From Rhodococcus sp. 14-2483-1-2 (GTDB lineage: Bacteria; Actinomycetota; Actinomycetes; Mycobacteriales; Mycobacteriaceae): 64,000 nt of DNA. Under the pieces are notes generated by a model, which was not told where the DNA came from, made no database searches, and saw only the letters and a program-made list of their open reading frames with translations. The position numbers were made by a program, and so were the translations under genes. Below are positions 43,159-52,469 of the stretch, in pieces. The number at the start of each line of letters is the position of its first letter. Positions within the stretch are counted from its first letter, which is position 1. The stretch is taken from assembly GCF_002259405.1 (NCBI RefSeq), contig NZ_NPFW01000008.1, positions 155,183 through 219,182 of the forward strand, written 5' to 3'.

Positions 43159-43698
43159 ATGACGCGAACGGCGCTGTTGGAGATCGACTTTCAGCCCTGG
43201 ATCATAGAGCTCGGACACGACCCCGGCGCATTGGCTCGCGCCGGATCGGTCCGTGACGCTCAGCGTGCGGCGGGCGCACTGGTGGTGTGTACTCGATATC
43301 TGAGCCGCGATGCTGCCGATCCGCTGCGTTCCGACCCGGCGAGCGACGGTGCCCGCTTTCACCCGTCGATGACGCCTCTGCCGGGAGACCTCATCGCAAC
43401 GAAGTTCGACCGCGACATCTGGTCCAACCCGGATCTGGACGCTCAGCTGAGACTTGTCGGAGTGCAGCACCTGATGATCACCGGGTACCTCACAGATTTC
43501 GGGGTTCGGATTGCCGCCGAACGCGCGTGTTCATTGGGCTACCGCGTCACGGTGCACTCCGCTGCCTGCGCGGGATCGTCCGAAGACGAGCATCAGCGGG
43601 CCCTCGAATCCATAGCGGCAGCCGGGGCTACCCTCGACGGGACCCCGGCGAAGCCCGCTACTTCGCGTCGCGGAAGTACGGTTCGACAGTGCCCTTGA
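43159..43698 (+). CDS. isochorismatase-like hydrolase lacking the catalytic Cys
   Basis: A 179-residue Rossmann-like hydrolase. The Asp is in LLEIDFQPW and the Lys in IATKFDRDIW, as in the family, but the usual nucleophile position (T-D-x-C-V in nicotinamidase) reads YLTDFGVRIAAERA with Gly. Isochorismatases also have Gly there, so it may hydrolyse an ether or vinyl bond rather than an amide, or be inactive. It follows the aldo/keto reductase by one base. Its 3' end overlaps the convergent DUF3297 gene by 41 bases. Confidence 0.8.
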   Translation: MTRTALLEIDFQPWIIELGHDPGALARAGSVRDAQRAAGALVVCTRYLSRDAADPLRSDPASDGARFHPSMTPLPGDLIATKFDRDIWSNPDLDAQLRLVGVQHLMITGYLTDFGVRIAAERACSLGYRVTVHSAACAGSSEDEHQRALESIAAAGATLDGTPAKPATSRRGSTVRQCP

Positions 43699-43915
43699 GC
43701 TTGACGAGCATGGGATTGCCGTAGCGATCCTTCGCGGTGGGGACTTCGATTCGCACCCAACCCTCGGTCACGTTGTACTCGCGAACACTGGTCTTCTCGA
43801 CGCCATTGAAGCGAATACCCACGTCCCGGCGAAGAACCTCTTCGTTGTAGAAGGGGCTCCGCGGATCGATCGCGAGGTGATTCGGTGGAACGTCTGTGTT
43901 CTGATCCTCTGGCAT
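43658..43915 (-). CDS. DUF3297 family protein
   Basis: An 85-residue protein with the conserved DUF3297 core: PPNHLAIDPRSPFYN, RDVGIRFNGVEKT and VREYNVTEGWVRIEVP, ending with LVKLKGTVEPYF. The family is widespread and short and has no known function. Its 3' end overlaps the hydrolase gene on the other strand. Between it and the dnaB stop there are about 75 bases with no feature. Confidence 0.85.
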   Translation of the reverse strand: MPEDQNTDVPPNHLAIDPRSPFYNEEVLRRDVGIRFNGVEKTSVREYNVTEGWVRIEVPTAKDRYGNPMLVKLKGTVEPYFRDAK

Positions 43916-43992
43916 GGATTTCTTTCGTCGAATGCTGCGTCAGGTGCTTGGTTGGATCCACAGAGAGAATACGCGACCCAGCGCTGTCGGCC

Positions 43993-45387
43993 CTAGCCCC
44001 GCGCCATGTCCACGAATCTCGACAGGTGAAGCTGGTGTGCCACAGTGATTGTCGCGGTCGGACCGTTACGGTGCTTGCCGAGAATCAAGTCGGCCTCACC
44101 GCCGCGGGGGTCGTCGCGCTCGATTGCGTCGGGGCGGTGCAGCAGAATGACCATGTCGGCGTCCTGCTCCAGTGAGCCGGACTCACGAAGATCCGAGACC
44201 ATCGGCTTCTTGTCGGTTCTCTGCTCCGGACCACGGTTGAGCTGGCAGACCGCGACCACCGGGCATTCGAGTTCCTTCGCCAACAGCTTGAGCTGACGCG
44301 AGAAGTCGGAGACCTCCTGCTGACGCGACTCGACCTTCTTACCCGACGACATCAGCTGAAGGTAGTCCACCACAATGAGTTTCAGGCCGTTGCGCTGCTT
44401 GAGGCGACGGGCCTTGGCGCGGATTTCCATCATCGTCAGGTTCGGAGAGTCGTCGACGAACAACGGCGCTTCGCTGATCTCGCTCATTCGGCGGGCCAGC
44501 TTGGTCCAGTCGTCGTCGGTCATCTTTCCCGAACGCATGTCGCCGAGCTTGATCTTCGCCTCGGCGGACAACAGTCGCATGACGATCTCGGTACGACTCA
44601 TCTCCAGAGAGAAGATGACACTGGGCATGCCGTGCTTGATGGAGCACGAACGCATGAAATCCATACTTAGGGTCGACTTACCAACGCCAGGTCTAGCCGC
44701 CACGATGATCATCTGACCCGGGTGCAGGCCGTTGGTGATTTCGTCGAGTTCGGCGAATCCTGTTGGTACACCGAGGGATATGCCGCCACGGCTGGCGATG
44801 GAGTCGATTTCGTCCATCGTGGGCTGCAGCAGTTCCTCGAGGGGGAGGAAGTCCTCGGAGGTGCGGCGTTCGGTGACCTCGTACACCTCGGCCTGCGCGC
44901 GGTCCACGACCTCGGCGACGTCCTGTCCGTCTGCTCCGGCGTAACCGAACTGCACGATGCGAGTCCCGGCCTGAACGAGGCGGCGCAGAATCGACTTCTC
45001 CGCGACGATCTCGGCGTAGTACCCGGCATTGGCTGCCGTCGGCGTGGTCTGTGTGAGGGTGATCAAGTACGGAGGGCCGCCGATGCGCTTGAGCTCACCG
45101 CGACGATCCAGCTCGGCCGATACGGTCACCGGGTCGGCAGGCTCACCGCGGCTGTAGAGGTCGAGGATCGCGTCGTACACGTTCTGATGAGCCGGCCGAT
45201 AGAAATCGCCCGGACGAAGCACCTCGAGCACGTCGGCGATGGCGTCCTTGCTCAACAGCATGCCGCCCAGCACGGACTGCTCCGCGGCCATGTCCTGCGG
45301 GGGCTGGCGACCGAAATCCTCGCCGGGTCCCTCGCTGGACGAGGGGCCGGAGTAGTCGGACTGTCCTCGATCGTCCACAACTGCCAC
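43993..45387 (-). CDS. dnaB: replicative DNA helicase DnaB
   Basis: A 464-residue DnaB with N-terminal primase-binding domain (QDMAAEQSVLGGMLL), a linker, and a RecA-like domain: Walker A ARPGVGKSTLS, Walker B LIVVDYLQLM, the loop SGSLEQDADMVILLHR and the C-terminal KHRNGPT Arg finger region. There is no intein, unlike some mycobacterial dnaB genes. The start GTG 45387 (VAVVDDRG) matches usual family N termini; ATG 45423 would add 12 residues. It unwinds DNA as a hexamer at the replication fork. Confidence 0.95.
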   Translation of the reverse strand: MAVVDDRGQSDYSGPSSSEGPGEDFGRQPPQDMAAEQSVLGGMLLSKDAIADVLEVLRPGDFYRPAHQNVYDAILDLYSRGEPADPVTVSAELDRRGELKRIGGPPYLITLTQTTPTAANAGYYAEIVAEKSILRRLVQAGTRIVQFGYAGADGQDVAEVVDRAQAEVYEVTERRTSEDFLPLEELLQPTMDEIDSIASRGGISLGVPTGFAELDEITNGLHPGQMIIVAARPGVGKSTLSMDFMRSCSIKHGMPSVIFSLEMSRTEIVMRLLSAEAKIKLGDMRSGKMTDDDWTKLARRMSEISEAPLFVDDSPNLTMMEIRAKARRLKQRNGLKLIVVDYLQLMSSGKKVESRQQEVSDFSRQLKLLAKELECPVVAVCQLNRGPEQRTDKKPMVSDLRESGSLEQDADMVILLHRPDAIERDDPRGGEADLILGKHRNGPTATITVAHQLHLSRFVDMARG

Positions 45388-45582
45388 GCGAACCGGCCGT
45401 CCTCTCCCCATTGTCGTCGGCATCGTCGGATATCACCCGGCGGTGCGGTGTAGCAAGTTCTACCCCCGGGCACCGACAAGCTTTCTCGGCACCGGATTCG
45501 CACTGTCCCGTCGCCGCTGCACGGCATCGAGAGAGACGCTGCACGGACGTTAAGCGCTATCGGCAGGAGTCACAACATGGCC

Positions 45583-45658
45583 TGTGGATCAAACTGTGCA
45601 TGAAATGTGGATGGTGTTGAACAACCGTGTTGACCGTCTGGGGATAACCTGGGTATAA
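45583..45658. promoter_or_regulatory. AT-richer leader with degenerate DnaA-box-like repeats
   Basis: The 520 bases between dnaB and the SulP gene carry no gene I can support. Within them four direct repeats resemble the DnaA box TGTGGATAA: TGTGGATCA (45583), TGTGGATGG (45606), TGGGGATAA (45639) and TGGGTATAA (45650). The stretch 45640-45720 is clearly richer in A and T than its surroundings. It may bind DnaA to control dnaB; it is not the usual dnaA-dnaN origin context. Confidence 0.4.
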
Positions 45659-45856
45659 CTTTCCGAGTTTATCCCTTTTCCGCAGGTCAGAGCGTGTACA
45701 TAAAGTTTTCTTCCTGTGCATCGATTCTGGATCGGCGTGTCGGCCGAATTGACAGCTCGGGCGTGTTGAGTAAATACCAGGTGAACCCGAGGGTGAACTG
45801 GGTCACAGCGACTGGGAAGCCTCACAGAAACAGACCAACGTCCCGTTCAAGCCCGA

Positions 45857-45892
45857 GGGGCCCGATTCCGGGCTTGGAATCGGGCCTCTCGA
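45857..45892 (-). terminator. long hairpin at end of SulP-carbonic anhydrase gene
   Basis: GAGGGGCCCGATTCC (45857-45871) pairs with 45878-45892 to form a 15-base-pair stem with one G-T pair and a 6-base loop. It lies 16 bases after the SulP gene stop on the minus strand. No T-run follows, as is common for actinobacterial terminators. Confidence 0.6.
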
Positions 45893-45907
45893 TACTGCCG
45901 ACGAAAC

Positions 45908-48187
45908 TCAGCCGACCGTCTCCTGCGGGCACTTCGCCGGGTCCAGCACGGTGACCTCCTTGGTACCGATCTGAAGCACTCGTGCCGAGGGAATGTCGAA
46001 GAACAGTCCGGTGATTCGCAACCGCCCCTCGGCGTTGGCTCGGCCTACGACGCGATGACGAGTGAGCGTCTGCAACTGCACCGCCACGTTCACCATCGCG
46101 AGTTGATCCGCCTCACCGAAGCCGAGCTCCGCCGCCTGACGACCCACCACATGCCCGCTGCGGTACGCGTCGAGGCTTGCCATCCCGTACCCCAACCATT
46201 CCGCGACGGACGCGTCCGCAGCGTTCTCCGGCCCACTCAGCACCGCCTTCATGGCACCGCAGCCCGAGTGCCCGCACACCACAACCGACGAGGTGCCCAG
46301 CTGATCGACACCGAAGGCCAGCGCCGCCTCCACCGAGCAGTCCTGCCCCTGAGTGGGCACGAGGTTGCCCATGTTTCGGACGGTGAACAGATCTCCTGGG
46401 CCGCTGCTGGTGATCGTGTTCGGCATGACGCGCGAATCCACACAGCACAGAAAGAGAGTGTCGGGATCCTGGTTGTCGGTCAGACCCTCGAGGTGCGGAC
46501 GTATGTTGGGGGCGTGCGTGCGGTGGTACTCCGCCACCCCGCTCAACACCGGCCGCAGAGCAGCAGGCGAATCTTCCTGCGCAACATCGCTCTTGAGCTG
46601 CCATGCGCGCCACGGCGCCAACGAGCTGCGTACCGTCGCGGATCCGCGCTTGGGCGGACCCTGCGCAGCAGCCGCCATCGAGGCGGTGCCCACCTCTTCG
46701 ACCTTCACGGTGCCGCCGCCGAGTTCGTGCTGACGCATCCACTCGTTCATGGCGTCGTGCACGGCGTGATCGAGGAAGTCGACGCCCAGATGCACGGTGA
46801 CGGCGGTGCCTGCGGGCACTGTGGAGAGCACGTGCGTCAATCGAGGGAGCGCAAGAAAGCTCAACGAGCCCTCGGTGGTGACACGCCAGGTGCCGTCGAC
46901 CGTTTCCTCGGCCCTGACCTTGGCCCACACGACACGGCGCAGCACGAGGATGATCGACAGTGCCAAACCGATCAACACACCCTCGAGCAGGTTGAGCGCC
47001 ACCACTCCGACGACCGTGACCGCGTAGACCGCGATGTCTCCGGTCTTGTTGGCAATCTTGATGTCCGCCAGCTTGATCAGCTGCACACCGATCATCACCA
47101 GCAGTCCGGCCAGAGCGGCGAACGGAACCAGTTCGACGATCGAGATGAACAGTACCGAGAAGATCAGAATCCACACGCCGTGCAGAATCGCCGATGCACG
47201 AGACTTGGCACCGACCTTGACGTTGGTGGCACTGCGCACGATCACGCCGGTGATCGGCAGACCGCCGATGGCACCGGAGGCCATGTTGCCTGCGCCCTGA
47301 GCCATCAATTCCCGGTCGAAGTTGGTGCGCTCACCGCTGTGCATCTTGTCGACGGCCACCGCGGAGAGCAAACTCTCGACACTGGCGATCAACGCGATGG
47401 TGATGACGCCGGTCGCGAAGGCACTCCACTGCCCGTCCGGCATGATCGGGAAGCTCAGCGATTCGATCAGGTTGCCGGGCAACTCGATTCGTTCGACATC
47501 GAGGGAGAAGAAGATCGAGACCGCGGTGGCGGTGACCACTGCGACCAGTGCGGCCGGCACCTTGGTGACCTTGGCCAGTACGCCGGACAACCCGCCCAAC
47601 CGTGGCCAGGCGAACATCAGCACGACGACGATTCCGCCGACGATGATCGACGGCCACTGACCGTTCGCGACGGACGTGGGGATGGCCAGGATGTTCTGGA
47701 CCGCCGAACTTTCGGATTCTCCTCCGAGGAGTACGTGAATCTGTTGCAGTGCAATGGTTATACCGATTCCAGCGAGCATCGCATGCACCACGACCGGCGA
47801 GATGGCCAGCGCACTGCGCGCAATCCGGCTCATTCCCAGAAGAATCTGCACAGCACCGGCCAGGACGGTGATGGCGCACGTTACGCCCCAACCGAATTGG
47901 TTGACCAGCTCGGCAACCACGACGGTCAGGCCTGCTGCCGGGCCGCTGACCTGCAGCGGTGATCCGCCGAGGATCCCGGCGAGGATTCCGCCGACCACCG
48001 CGGCAATGAGACCGGCCATGATCGGCGCACCCGATGCGACGGCGATACCGATCGAAAGTGGCACTGCAACAAGGAAAACGACCAGCGAGGCCGGTACGTC
48101 GTATTTCAGGATCGACCCGAAGCGAGACTGCGGCTCGGATCGGGTCTCGGGACTGGGGTCGGAATCGGGTTCCACGGTCGTGGTCAC
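45908..48187 (-). CDS. SulP-family anion transporter fused to beta-carbonic anhydrase
   Basis: A 759-residue protein. Residues ~25-430 are an SLC26/SulP membrane domain with about 10-12 helices (FLVAVPLSIGIAVASGAP, the signature GGLPITGVIVRSATNV). A reduced STAS-like part follows (~450-510), then a beta-carbonic anhydrase domain (~545-750) with zinc ligands Cys in LCCVDSRVMP and His/Cys in VVCGHSGCGAMK. It resembles Mycobacterium tuberculosis Rv3273. It probably imports bicarbonate and interconverts it with CO2. The GTG start gives a 25-residue acidic cytoplasmic N terminus. Confidence 0.92.
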   Translation of the reverse strand: MTTTVEPDSDPSPETRSEPQSRFGSILKYDVPASLVVFLVAVPLSIGIAVASGAPIMAGLIAAVVGGILAGILGGSPLQVSGPAAGLTVVVAELVNQFGWGVTCAITVLAGAVQILLGMSRIARSALAISPVVVHAMLAGIGITIALQQIHVLLGGESESSAVQNILAIPTSVANGQWPSIIVGGIVVVLMFAWPRLGGLSGVLAKVTKVPAALVAVVTATAVSIFFSLDVERIELPGNLIESLSFPIMPDGQWSAFATGVITIALIASVESLLSAVAVDKMHSGERTNFDRELMAQGAGNMASGAIGGLPITGVIVRSATNVKVGAKSRASAILHGVWILIFSVLFISIVELVPFAALAGLLVMIGVQLIKLADIKIANKTGDIAVYAVTVVGVVALNLLEGVLIGLALSIILVLRRVVWAKVRAEETVDGTWRVTTEGSLSFLALPRLTHVLSTVPAGTAVTVHLGVDFLDHAVHDAMNEWMRQHELGGGTVKVEEVGTASMAAAAQGPPKRGSATVRSSLAPWRAWQLKSDVAQEDSPAALRPVLSGVAEYHRTHAPNIRPHLEGLTDNQDPDTLFLCCVDSRVMPNTITSSGPGDLFTVRNMGNLVPTQGQDCSVEAALAFGVDQLGTSSVVVCGHSGCGAMKAVLSGPENAADASVAEWLGYGMASLDAYRSGHVVGRQAAELGFGEADQLAMVNVAVQLQTLTRHRVVGRANAEGRLRITGLFFDIPSARVLQIGTKEVTVLDPAKCPQETVG

Positions 48188-48357
48188 GGCAGCGTTCCTC
48201 CGGGCGTCTAGGCGTCAGGTGATTCGTCGAGATGGTCCTGCTGTTGTGTCGCCCCTCAGCAAAGGTTACGCAAAGCTCTGCCCATAGGCTCCTAGAGAGA
48301 GATCCTTCACAATTCGGAAACCGTTGCGGCAGTTGAATTTTGTGAGAAGACACGAAA

Positions 48358-48388
48358 AAGCCCCACGAACCCTTGGTTCGTGGGGCTT
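48358..48388 (-). terminator. rplI operon terminator
   Basis: AAGCCCCACGAACC (48358-48371) and its exact complement (48375-48388) form a 14-base-pair stem with a 3-base loop. On the minus strand it is followed by a run of five T. It lies 31 bases after the rplI stop and ends the rpsF-ssb-rpsR-rplI transcript. Confidence 0.9.
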
Positions 48389-48418
48389 TCCGGTGCCGTA
48401 ACGGGCCGAAAGCTGAAA

Positions 48419-48874
48419 TCAGCTTCCGACGACCTCCAGCTTGAACTTGGCGGTCACGTCGGGGTGCAGGTTCACGACGATGTCGTGCTTGCCCGTGCTC
48501 TTGACGTGAGCCTTCGGCAGATCGATGCTGCGCTTGTCGACGACCGGGCCACCGGCAGCCTTCAGAGCAGAAGCGACGTCCGACGCGGTGACCGAGCCGA
48601 ACAGCTTGCCCGAGTCGCCCGCGGTCTTCACGGAGAGCGTGACGGCCTCGAGGCCTTCGATGGCCTGCTTGAGCTCGTTGGCGTGCTCGAGGCCGCGGAC
48701 GGCACGAGCTTCCTGAGCGCGGCGGATGCCGTCGACCTGCTTCTGAGCTCCACGGGTGGCCTGGATGGCCAGTCCGCGGGGCAGCAGGAAGTTACGGCCG
48801 TAGCCGTCCTTGACCTCTACGGTGTCGCCAGGCGCACCGAGGTTGTCCACATCAGCGGTGAGGATCAGTTTCAT
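48419..48874 (-). CDS. rplI: 50S ribosomal protein L9
   Basis: A 151-residue L9 with the N-terminal rRNA-binding domain signature [22 protein letters not shown] (residues ~14-35, listed in part: [19 protein letters not shown]), a long connecting helix and a C-terminal domain with [15 protein letters not shown]. It is the last gene of the operon, 15 bases after rpsR, and is followed by a strong terminator. Ribosome structure and translation fidelity. Confidence 0.97.
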   Translation of the reverse strand: MKLILTADVDNLGAPGDTVEVKDGYGRNFLLPRGLAIQATRGAQKQVDGIRRAQEARAVRGLEHANELKQAIEGLEAVTLSVKTAGDSGKLFGSVTASDVASALKAAGGPVVDKRSIDLPKAHVKSTGKHDIVVNLHPDVTAKFKLEVVGS

Positions 48875-48889
48875 ACCAATCGCCCCTTT

Positions 48890-49132
48890 CTATCGAGCCG
48901 TCGCGGCGTAAGGCAGCAGTGCTACCTCACGCGAGTTCTTCACGGCAACGGCCACGTCACGCTGATGCTGGACGCAGTTGCCGGTGACACGGCGAGCGCG
49001 GATCTTTCCGCGATCGCTGACGTACTTACGCAGCAACGTCGTGTCCTTGTAATCGATCGACGTGTTCTTTTCCTTGCAGAAGGAACACGCTTTCTTCTTG
49101 AGCACCTTGTCGCGCAATGGCGGTTTGGGCAT
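48890..49132 (-). CDS. rpsR: 30S ribosomal protein S18, zinc-binding (C+) type
   Basis: An 80-residue S18 with [15 protein letters not shown] and GNCVQHQ, so it retains three Cys of the C+ zinc-binding form rather than the Zur-regulated C- paralogue. It binds 16S rRNA with S6. It lies between ssb and rplI in the standard bacterial order. Confidence 0.97.
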   Translation of the reverse strand: MPKPPLRDKVLKKKACSFCKEKNTSIDYKDTTLLRKYVSDRGKIRARRVTGNCVQHQRDVAVAVKNSREVALLPYAATAR

Positions 49133-49174
49133 GGGTCTTTCTCCGTTACATCTGGTTGTTCTCGATCGAAGGAT

Positions 49175-49726
49175 CTAGAACGGTGGCTCTTCGTCTCCGC
49201 CACGTCCGCCGAAGGAGCCCGACGCCGCCGGGGCACTGCCCCAGGGATCGTCTCCACCGGAACCGGAGTTGGACGAGGAGTTCGAGCGGCCGCCGCCCGA
49301 TCCGCCGGAGGAACCGGAGCCGGAGCCGGAGTTGAAGCCGCCTCCGCCGCCACCTCCACCGCGATTGGCCTTGTTGACCTTTGCGGTGGCGTAGCGAAGT
49401 GAAGGTCCGATCTCGTCGACTTCGAGCTCGACGACTGTCCGCTTCTCACCTTCACGCGTCTCGTACGAGCGCTGCCGCAGCCGTCCGCTCACGATCACTC
49501 GCGAGCCTCGGGTCAAGCTCTCGGCAACGTTCTCCGCTGCCTCGCGCCAGATGTTGCAGCGCATGAAGAGCGCGTCGCCGTCTTTCCACTCGTTCGTCTG
49601 ACGATCGAATGTGCGCGGGGTCGATGCAACCGTGAAGTTGGCAACCGCCGCACCGGCGGGGGTGAATCGAAGTTCTGGATCAGCCGTCAAGTTTCCGATG
49701 ACGGTGATGACGGTCTCGCCTGCCAT
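49175..49726 (-). CDS. ssb: single-stranded DNA-binding protein
   Basis: A 183-residue SSB: an OB-fold domain (~1-115, [37 protein letters not shown]) and a Gly/Ser-rich disordered tail ending in the acidic tip DEEPPF that binds replication and repair proteins. ATG 49726 follows GAAAGAGGAACC. It is located between rpsF and rpsR as in most bacteria. Tail repeats are Gly-Ser-rich with no coding irregularity. Confidence 0.97.
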   Translation of the reverse strand: MAGETVITVIGNLTADPELRFTPAGAAVANFTVASTPRTFDRQTNEWKDGDALFMRCNIWREAAENVAESLTRGSRVIVSGRLRQRSYETREGEKRTVVELEVDEIGPSLRYATAKVNKANRGGGGGGGGFNSGSGSGSSGGSGGGRSNSSSNSGSGGDDPWGSAPAASGSFGGRGGDEEPPF

Positions 49727-49783
49727 GGTTCCTCTTTCAGTAGTAAGCGTTGTAGATGCCAGCCTAGAGGCGGGCAACGACAA

Positions 49784-50071
49784 TTACTTGCCCTGTCGCA
49801 GGACCTTCGTACGCAGAACGGACTCGTTGAGTCCGAGCTGACGATCCAGCTCGCTGACGGTGGCAGGCTCGGCGTTGAGGTTCACAACGGCGTAGATGCC
49901 CTCGGCATGCTTGAGGATTTCGTAGGCCAGACGACGCTTGCCCCACACATCGACCTTGTCGACGGTGCCGCCATCCTTGCGAACGACGTTGAGGAACGTA
50001 TCGAGCGACGGAGCGACAGTGCGCTCGTCCAGATTGGGGTCGAGAATGACCATCAATTCGTAATGACGCAT
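49784..50071 (-). CDS. rpsF: 30S ribosomal protein S6
   Basis: A 95-residue S6: [20 protein letters not shown], then [13 protein letters not shown] and a C-terminal [12 protein letters not shown]. It binds S18 and 16S rRNA. It is the first gene of the operon. AGGAGGTGATGAGG before the ATG is a strong ribosome site, part of which can pair with CCTCCTG upstream (see leader feature). Confidence 0.97.
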   Translation of the reverse strand: MRHYELMVILDPNLDERTVAPSLDTFLNVVRKDGGTVDKVDVWGKRRLAYEILKHAEGIYAVVNLNAEPATVSELDRQLGLNESVLRTKVLRQGK

Positions 50072-50083
50072 AAGACCTCATCA

Positions 50084-50131
50084 CCTCCTGTGGACTAGTG
50101 AAAACGGCCACGGACTATCCGTGGCAGGAGG
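50084..50131 (-). promoter_or_regulatory. rpsF leader hairpin able to mask the ribosome site
   Basis: On the minus strand CCTCCTG (50131-50125) is complementary to CAGGAGG (50090-50084), which holds the Shine-Dalgarno sequence. Between them is the hairpin GCCACGGA-CTA-TCCGTGGC (50107-50125 region). This resembles the S6:S18 ribosomal-protein leader, in which excess S6-S18 represses translation. The match to that RNA family needs a covariance search. Confidence 0.5.
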
Positions 50132-50232
50132 GTCGTTGCGTCAGCAACCCCTCGAAGATACACGACAGGGCCCTGACCTGCTAATTCGCGTCGGGCGCAC
50201 GGTCCGGCGTTCGCGCGTCATAGTCTTGCACC

Positions 50233-51636
50233 ATGCGATCCGGGGTCCGCGCCAATCCGATGACGGTCGTCGTGGTCGTCGCGATGGCTGCGGTGGGATT
50301 GATTCTTGGGTATCTGAACAAGGCCCGATGCGCGGTCGCGCCGTTCGACGCCTCCGGCCGCAGCACGGTGTTCGACGCCATCAAGGATTCCTCGGTCTGC
50401 TACTCCGACATCCAGTTCCTGTGGCTCGGCCGAGACATCGACAATCACATCTTTCCCTACATCCACGGGGCCATCACCAGCGACGGGATCCTCACGGGCG
50501 GGACGGTGGAGTACCCCGTCCTCAGCGGGTTGCTGATGTGGCTCGGAGCCATTCCCGCCCACACCGATGCACAGTTCCTGTTGACCTCGGCGTTGATTCT
50601 TGCGCCGTTCGGTCTGCTCACCGCCTGGATGCTCGGCCGAATGGCGGGCTGGTCCGCCTTGCTGTGGTCGATCGGACCGCCGCTGGTGATGTACGCCTTC
50701 CACAACTGGGAGCTTCCCGTCGTGGCCACCGCCGTCGGCGCGATCTTCGTCATGACGCTGCCGATGCCACTGCGGCGCAGAGCGATTCTCGCGTCGGTGC
50801 TGCTGGCCGTCGGCTTCTGCCTCAAGCTCTATCCGGGAGCATTCGTGTTGCCCCTGATCGCGTACGTGGTCACCGGCGGCATCGACGGGCGCGAGTCCGC
50901 CGACACCGCCGAAGGTCGCTGGGACATCCGCGGCGGCCTGATGGTTGCCGGCGCTGCGATCGGCACCGTCGTCGCAGTGAATCTGCCGTTCGCAGTGCTC
51001 GGTTACGAGGGGTGGCGCGCATCCTTCACATTCCAGTCGCTGCGGCAGGCAGACCTGACGACCAACTCCATCTGGTACTGGGGGCTGCGCCACTTCTACA
51101 TCAGCGACCAGATGACTCCCGATGCCTACGCCGAGGCCGAGGCATCCTTCCAGGACGTGGTCGACGTCGCGTCGCCGCTGCTGGTGTTCGCCGCGTTCGC
51201 TCTTGCGCTGTGGCTCGGCTGGCGTCGCGCAAAGGTCGACGGGACGTACCCGTGGGTCGCTGTGAGCGGATCGATGCTGTGCGGGTTCATGCTGCTGCAC
51301 AAGGTGCACTCGCCGCAGTACACGCTGTGGCTGCTGCCCTTCCTGGTGCTGCTTCGCGTCCCGTGGGGACTCGTCGCCGCGTATCTGCTCGTCGATCTGT
51401 CGATGGGAATCGGCGTCTTCAAGTACTTCGCCGCGTTGGCCTCGGGTGCCGATGCCAACGACGAGGAGTTCTTCGTTCTCGTCGGGGTGTGGGGACGAGC
51501 GCTGCTGCTGATCGTGCTGTTCGTCTTGTTCATCCGAGCGCACGCGCGGATCCCGTCGAGCGACGAAACCGACCCCGAGTCGGTAACGTCTCGCCGGCCG
51601 GCATCGACATCGTTGACGACATCATCGGGGCAGTAA
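50233..51636 (+). CDS. GT87/DUF2029 membrane mannosyltransferase-like protein
   Basis: A 467-residue membrane protein with about ten helices and the DUF2029 fold of lipid-linked alpha-mannosyltransferases. The acidic catalytic segment is YSDIQFLWLGRDID in the first loop and the FPYIHGAI and TVEYPVLSG segments follow. It is the orthologue by position of the membrane protein next to rpsF in mycobacteria (Rv0051 locus). It may act in lipomannan or arabinogalactan assembly. It is divergent from rpsF by about 160 bases. The C terminus is a disordered Ser/Thr-rich tail. Confidence 0.85.
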   Translation: MRSGVRANPMTVVVVVAMAAVGLILGYLNKARCAVAPFDASGRSTVFDAIKDSSVCYSDIQFLWLGRDIDNHIFPYIHGAITSDGILTGGTVEYPVLSGLLMWLGAIPAHTDAQFLLTSALILAPFGLLTAWMLGRMAGWSALLWSIGPPLVMYAFHNWELPVVATAVGAIFVMTLPMPLRRRAILASVLLAVGFCLKLYPGAFVLPLIAYVVTGGIDGRESADTAEGRWDIRGGLMVAGAAIGTVVAVNLPFAVLGYEGWRASFTFQSLRQADLTTNSIWYWGLRHFYISDQMTPDAYAEAEASFQDVVDVASPLLVFAAFALALWLGWRRAKVDGTYPWVAVSGSMLCGFMLLHKVHSPQYTLWLLPFLVLLRVPWGLVAAYLLVDLSMGIGVFKYFAALASGADANDEEFFVLVGVWGRALLLIVLFVLFIRAHARIPSSDETDPESVTSRRPASTSLTTSSGQ

Positions 51637-51657
51637 GACGCACAGTGGGGCGGGGAC

Positions 51658-52356
51658 ATGACGCAGGCGTCACGATCGCAGGGGAACACCGGGGAGCAGA
51701 TCACCGAAGTACGACGCGTCGGCCTCGTCGAGGACCACGAATCGGTAGCGCTCGGACTCAAGGCAATGCTCGCGGACGAACCCGATCTGGAACTGGTGTC
51801 CACCGCCGCCACGGTCTCTGAGTTGCTCGCCCAGCAGCAGACATTCGATCTGGTCGTGCTCGATCTTCGTCTCGGTGACGGTTCGTCACCCCGCTCGAAC
51901 GTGGAGCAGTTGCACAATGCAGGCGCGCGCGTCCTCGTCTACACCGGTGCCGAGAACGCCTTCCTGGTTCGCTCGGCAGCCCGTGCAGGCGTGCTGGGCG
52001 TGGTCCGAAAGTCCGCACCCGCAGCGGCGATCGTCTCCGCGATCCGACGCGCAGCGAGCGGCGGGCAGGTCGTGACGACGGACTGGGCTGCCGCGATCGA
52101 CGGCGATCCGCAGCTCCCCGACGTCGGACTCAGTCCACGTCAGCGCGAGGTACTCGCCCTCTACGCGTCGGGCGAGAAGGCCGGACGCGTCGCCCGCCTG
52201 GCCGGACTGTCCGAGCAGACCGTCAACGACTATCTGGTTCGGATCCGCAACAAATACGCCGAGGCGGGGCGTCCGGCACCGACGAAAACCGATCTGTACA
52301 AGCGAGCGGTCGAGGACGGCTGGCTCCCGATGCCCGAGCTACCTCCGCAGGATTGA
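51658..52356 (+). CDS. LuxR-type response regulator
   Basis: A 232-residue protein with an N-terminal receiver domain (VGLVEDHESVALGLKAML, phospho-Asp in LVVLDLRLGDG) and a C-terminal LuxR HTH (GLSPRQREVLALYASG, GLSEQTVNDYLVRIRNKYAE). The C-terminal segment GRPAPTKTDLYKRA is shared with the regulator at 52529-52894, so the two are paralogues. No sensor kinase is nearby. It is 21 bases after the mannosyltransferase gene. Confidence 0.87.
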   Translation: MTQASRSQGNTGEQITEVRRVGLVEDHESVALGLKAMLADEPDLELVSTAATVSELLAQQQTFDLVVLDLRLGDGSSPRSNVEQLHNAGARVLVYTGAENAFLVRSAARAGVLGVVRKSAPAAAIVSAIRRAASGGQVVTTDWAAAIDGDPQLPDVGLSPRQREVLALYASGEKAGRVARLAGLSEQTVNDYLVRIRNKYAEAGRPAPTKTDLYKRAVEDGWLPMPELPPQD

Positions 52357-52469
52357 CTCGACGACGGCGGCCCTGCTGTGGTTCATCCCACAGTCTCGGC
52401 ACGAGGGAAACGCATGGTTGACGGTTCAATGCCCCTAATTGTCAGGGCAGAAAACCTGCGCATTACCTG

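Noticed and set aside
45583..45720. The region before dnaB as the chromosome origin
   Set aside because: No dnaA or dnaN gene is adjacent and the DnaA-like boxes are degenerate.
46055..47962. A 635-codon open frame opposite the SulP-carbonic anhydrase gene
   Set aside because: The minus-strand gene has clear transporter and zinc motifs; this frame is an antisense shadow.
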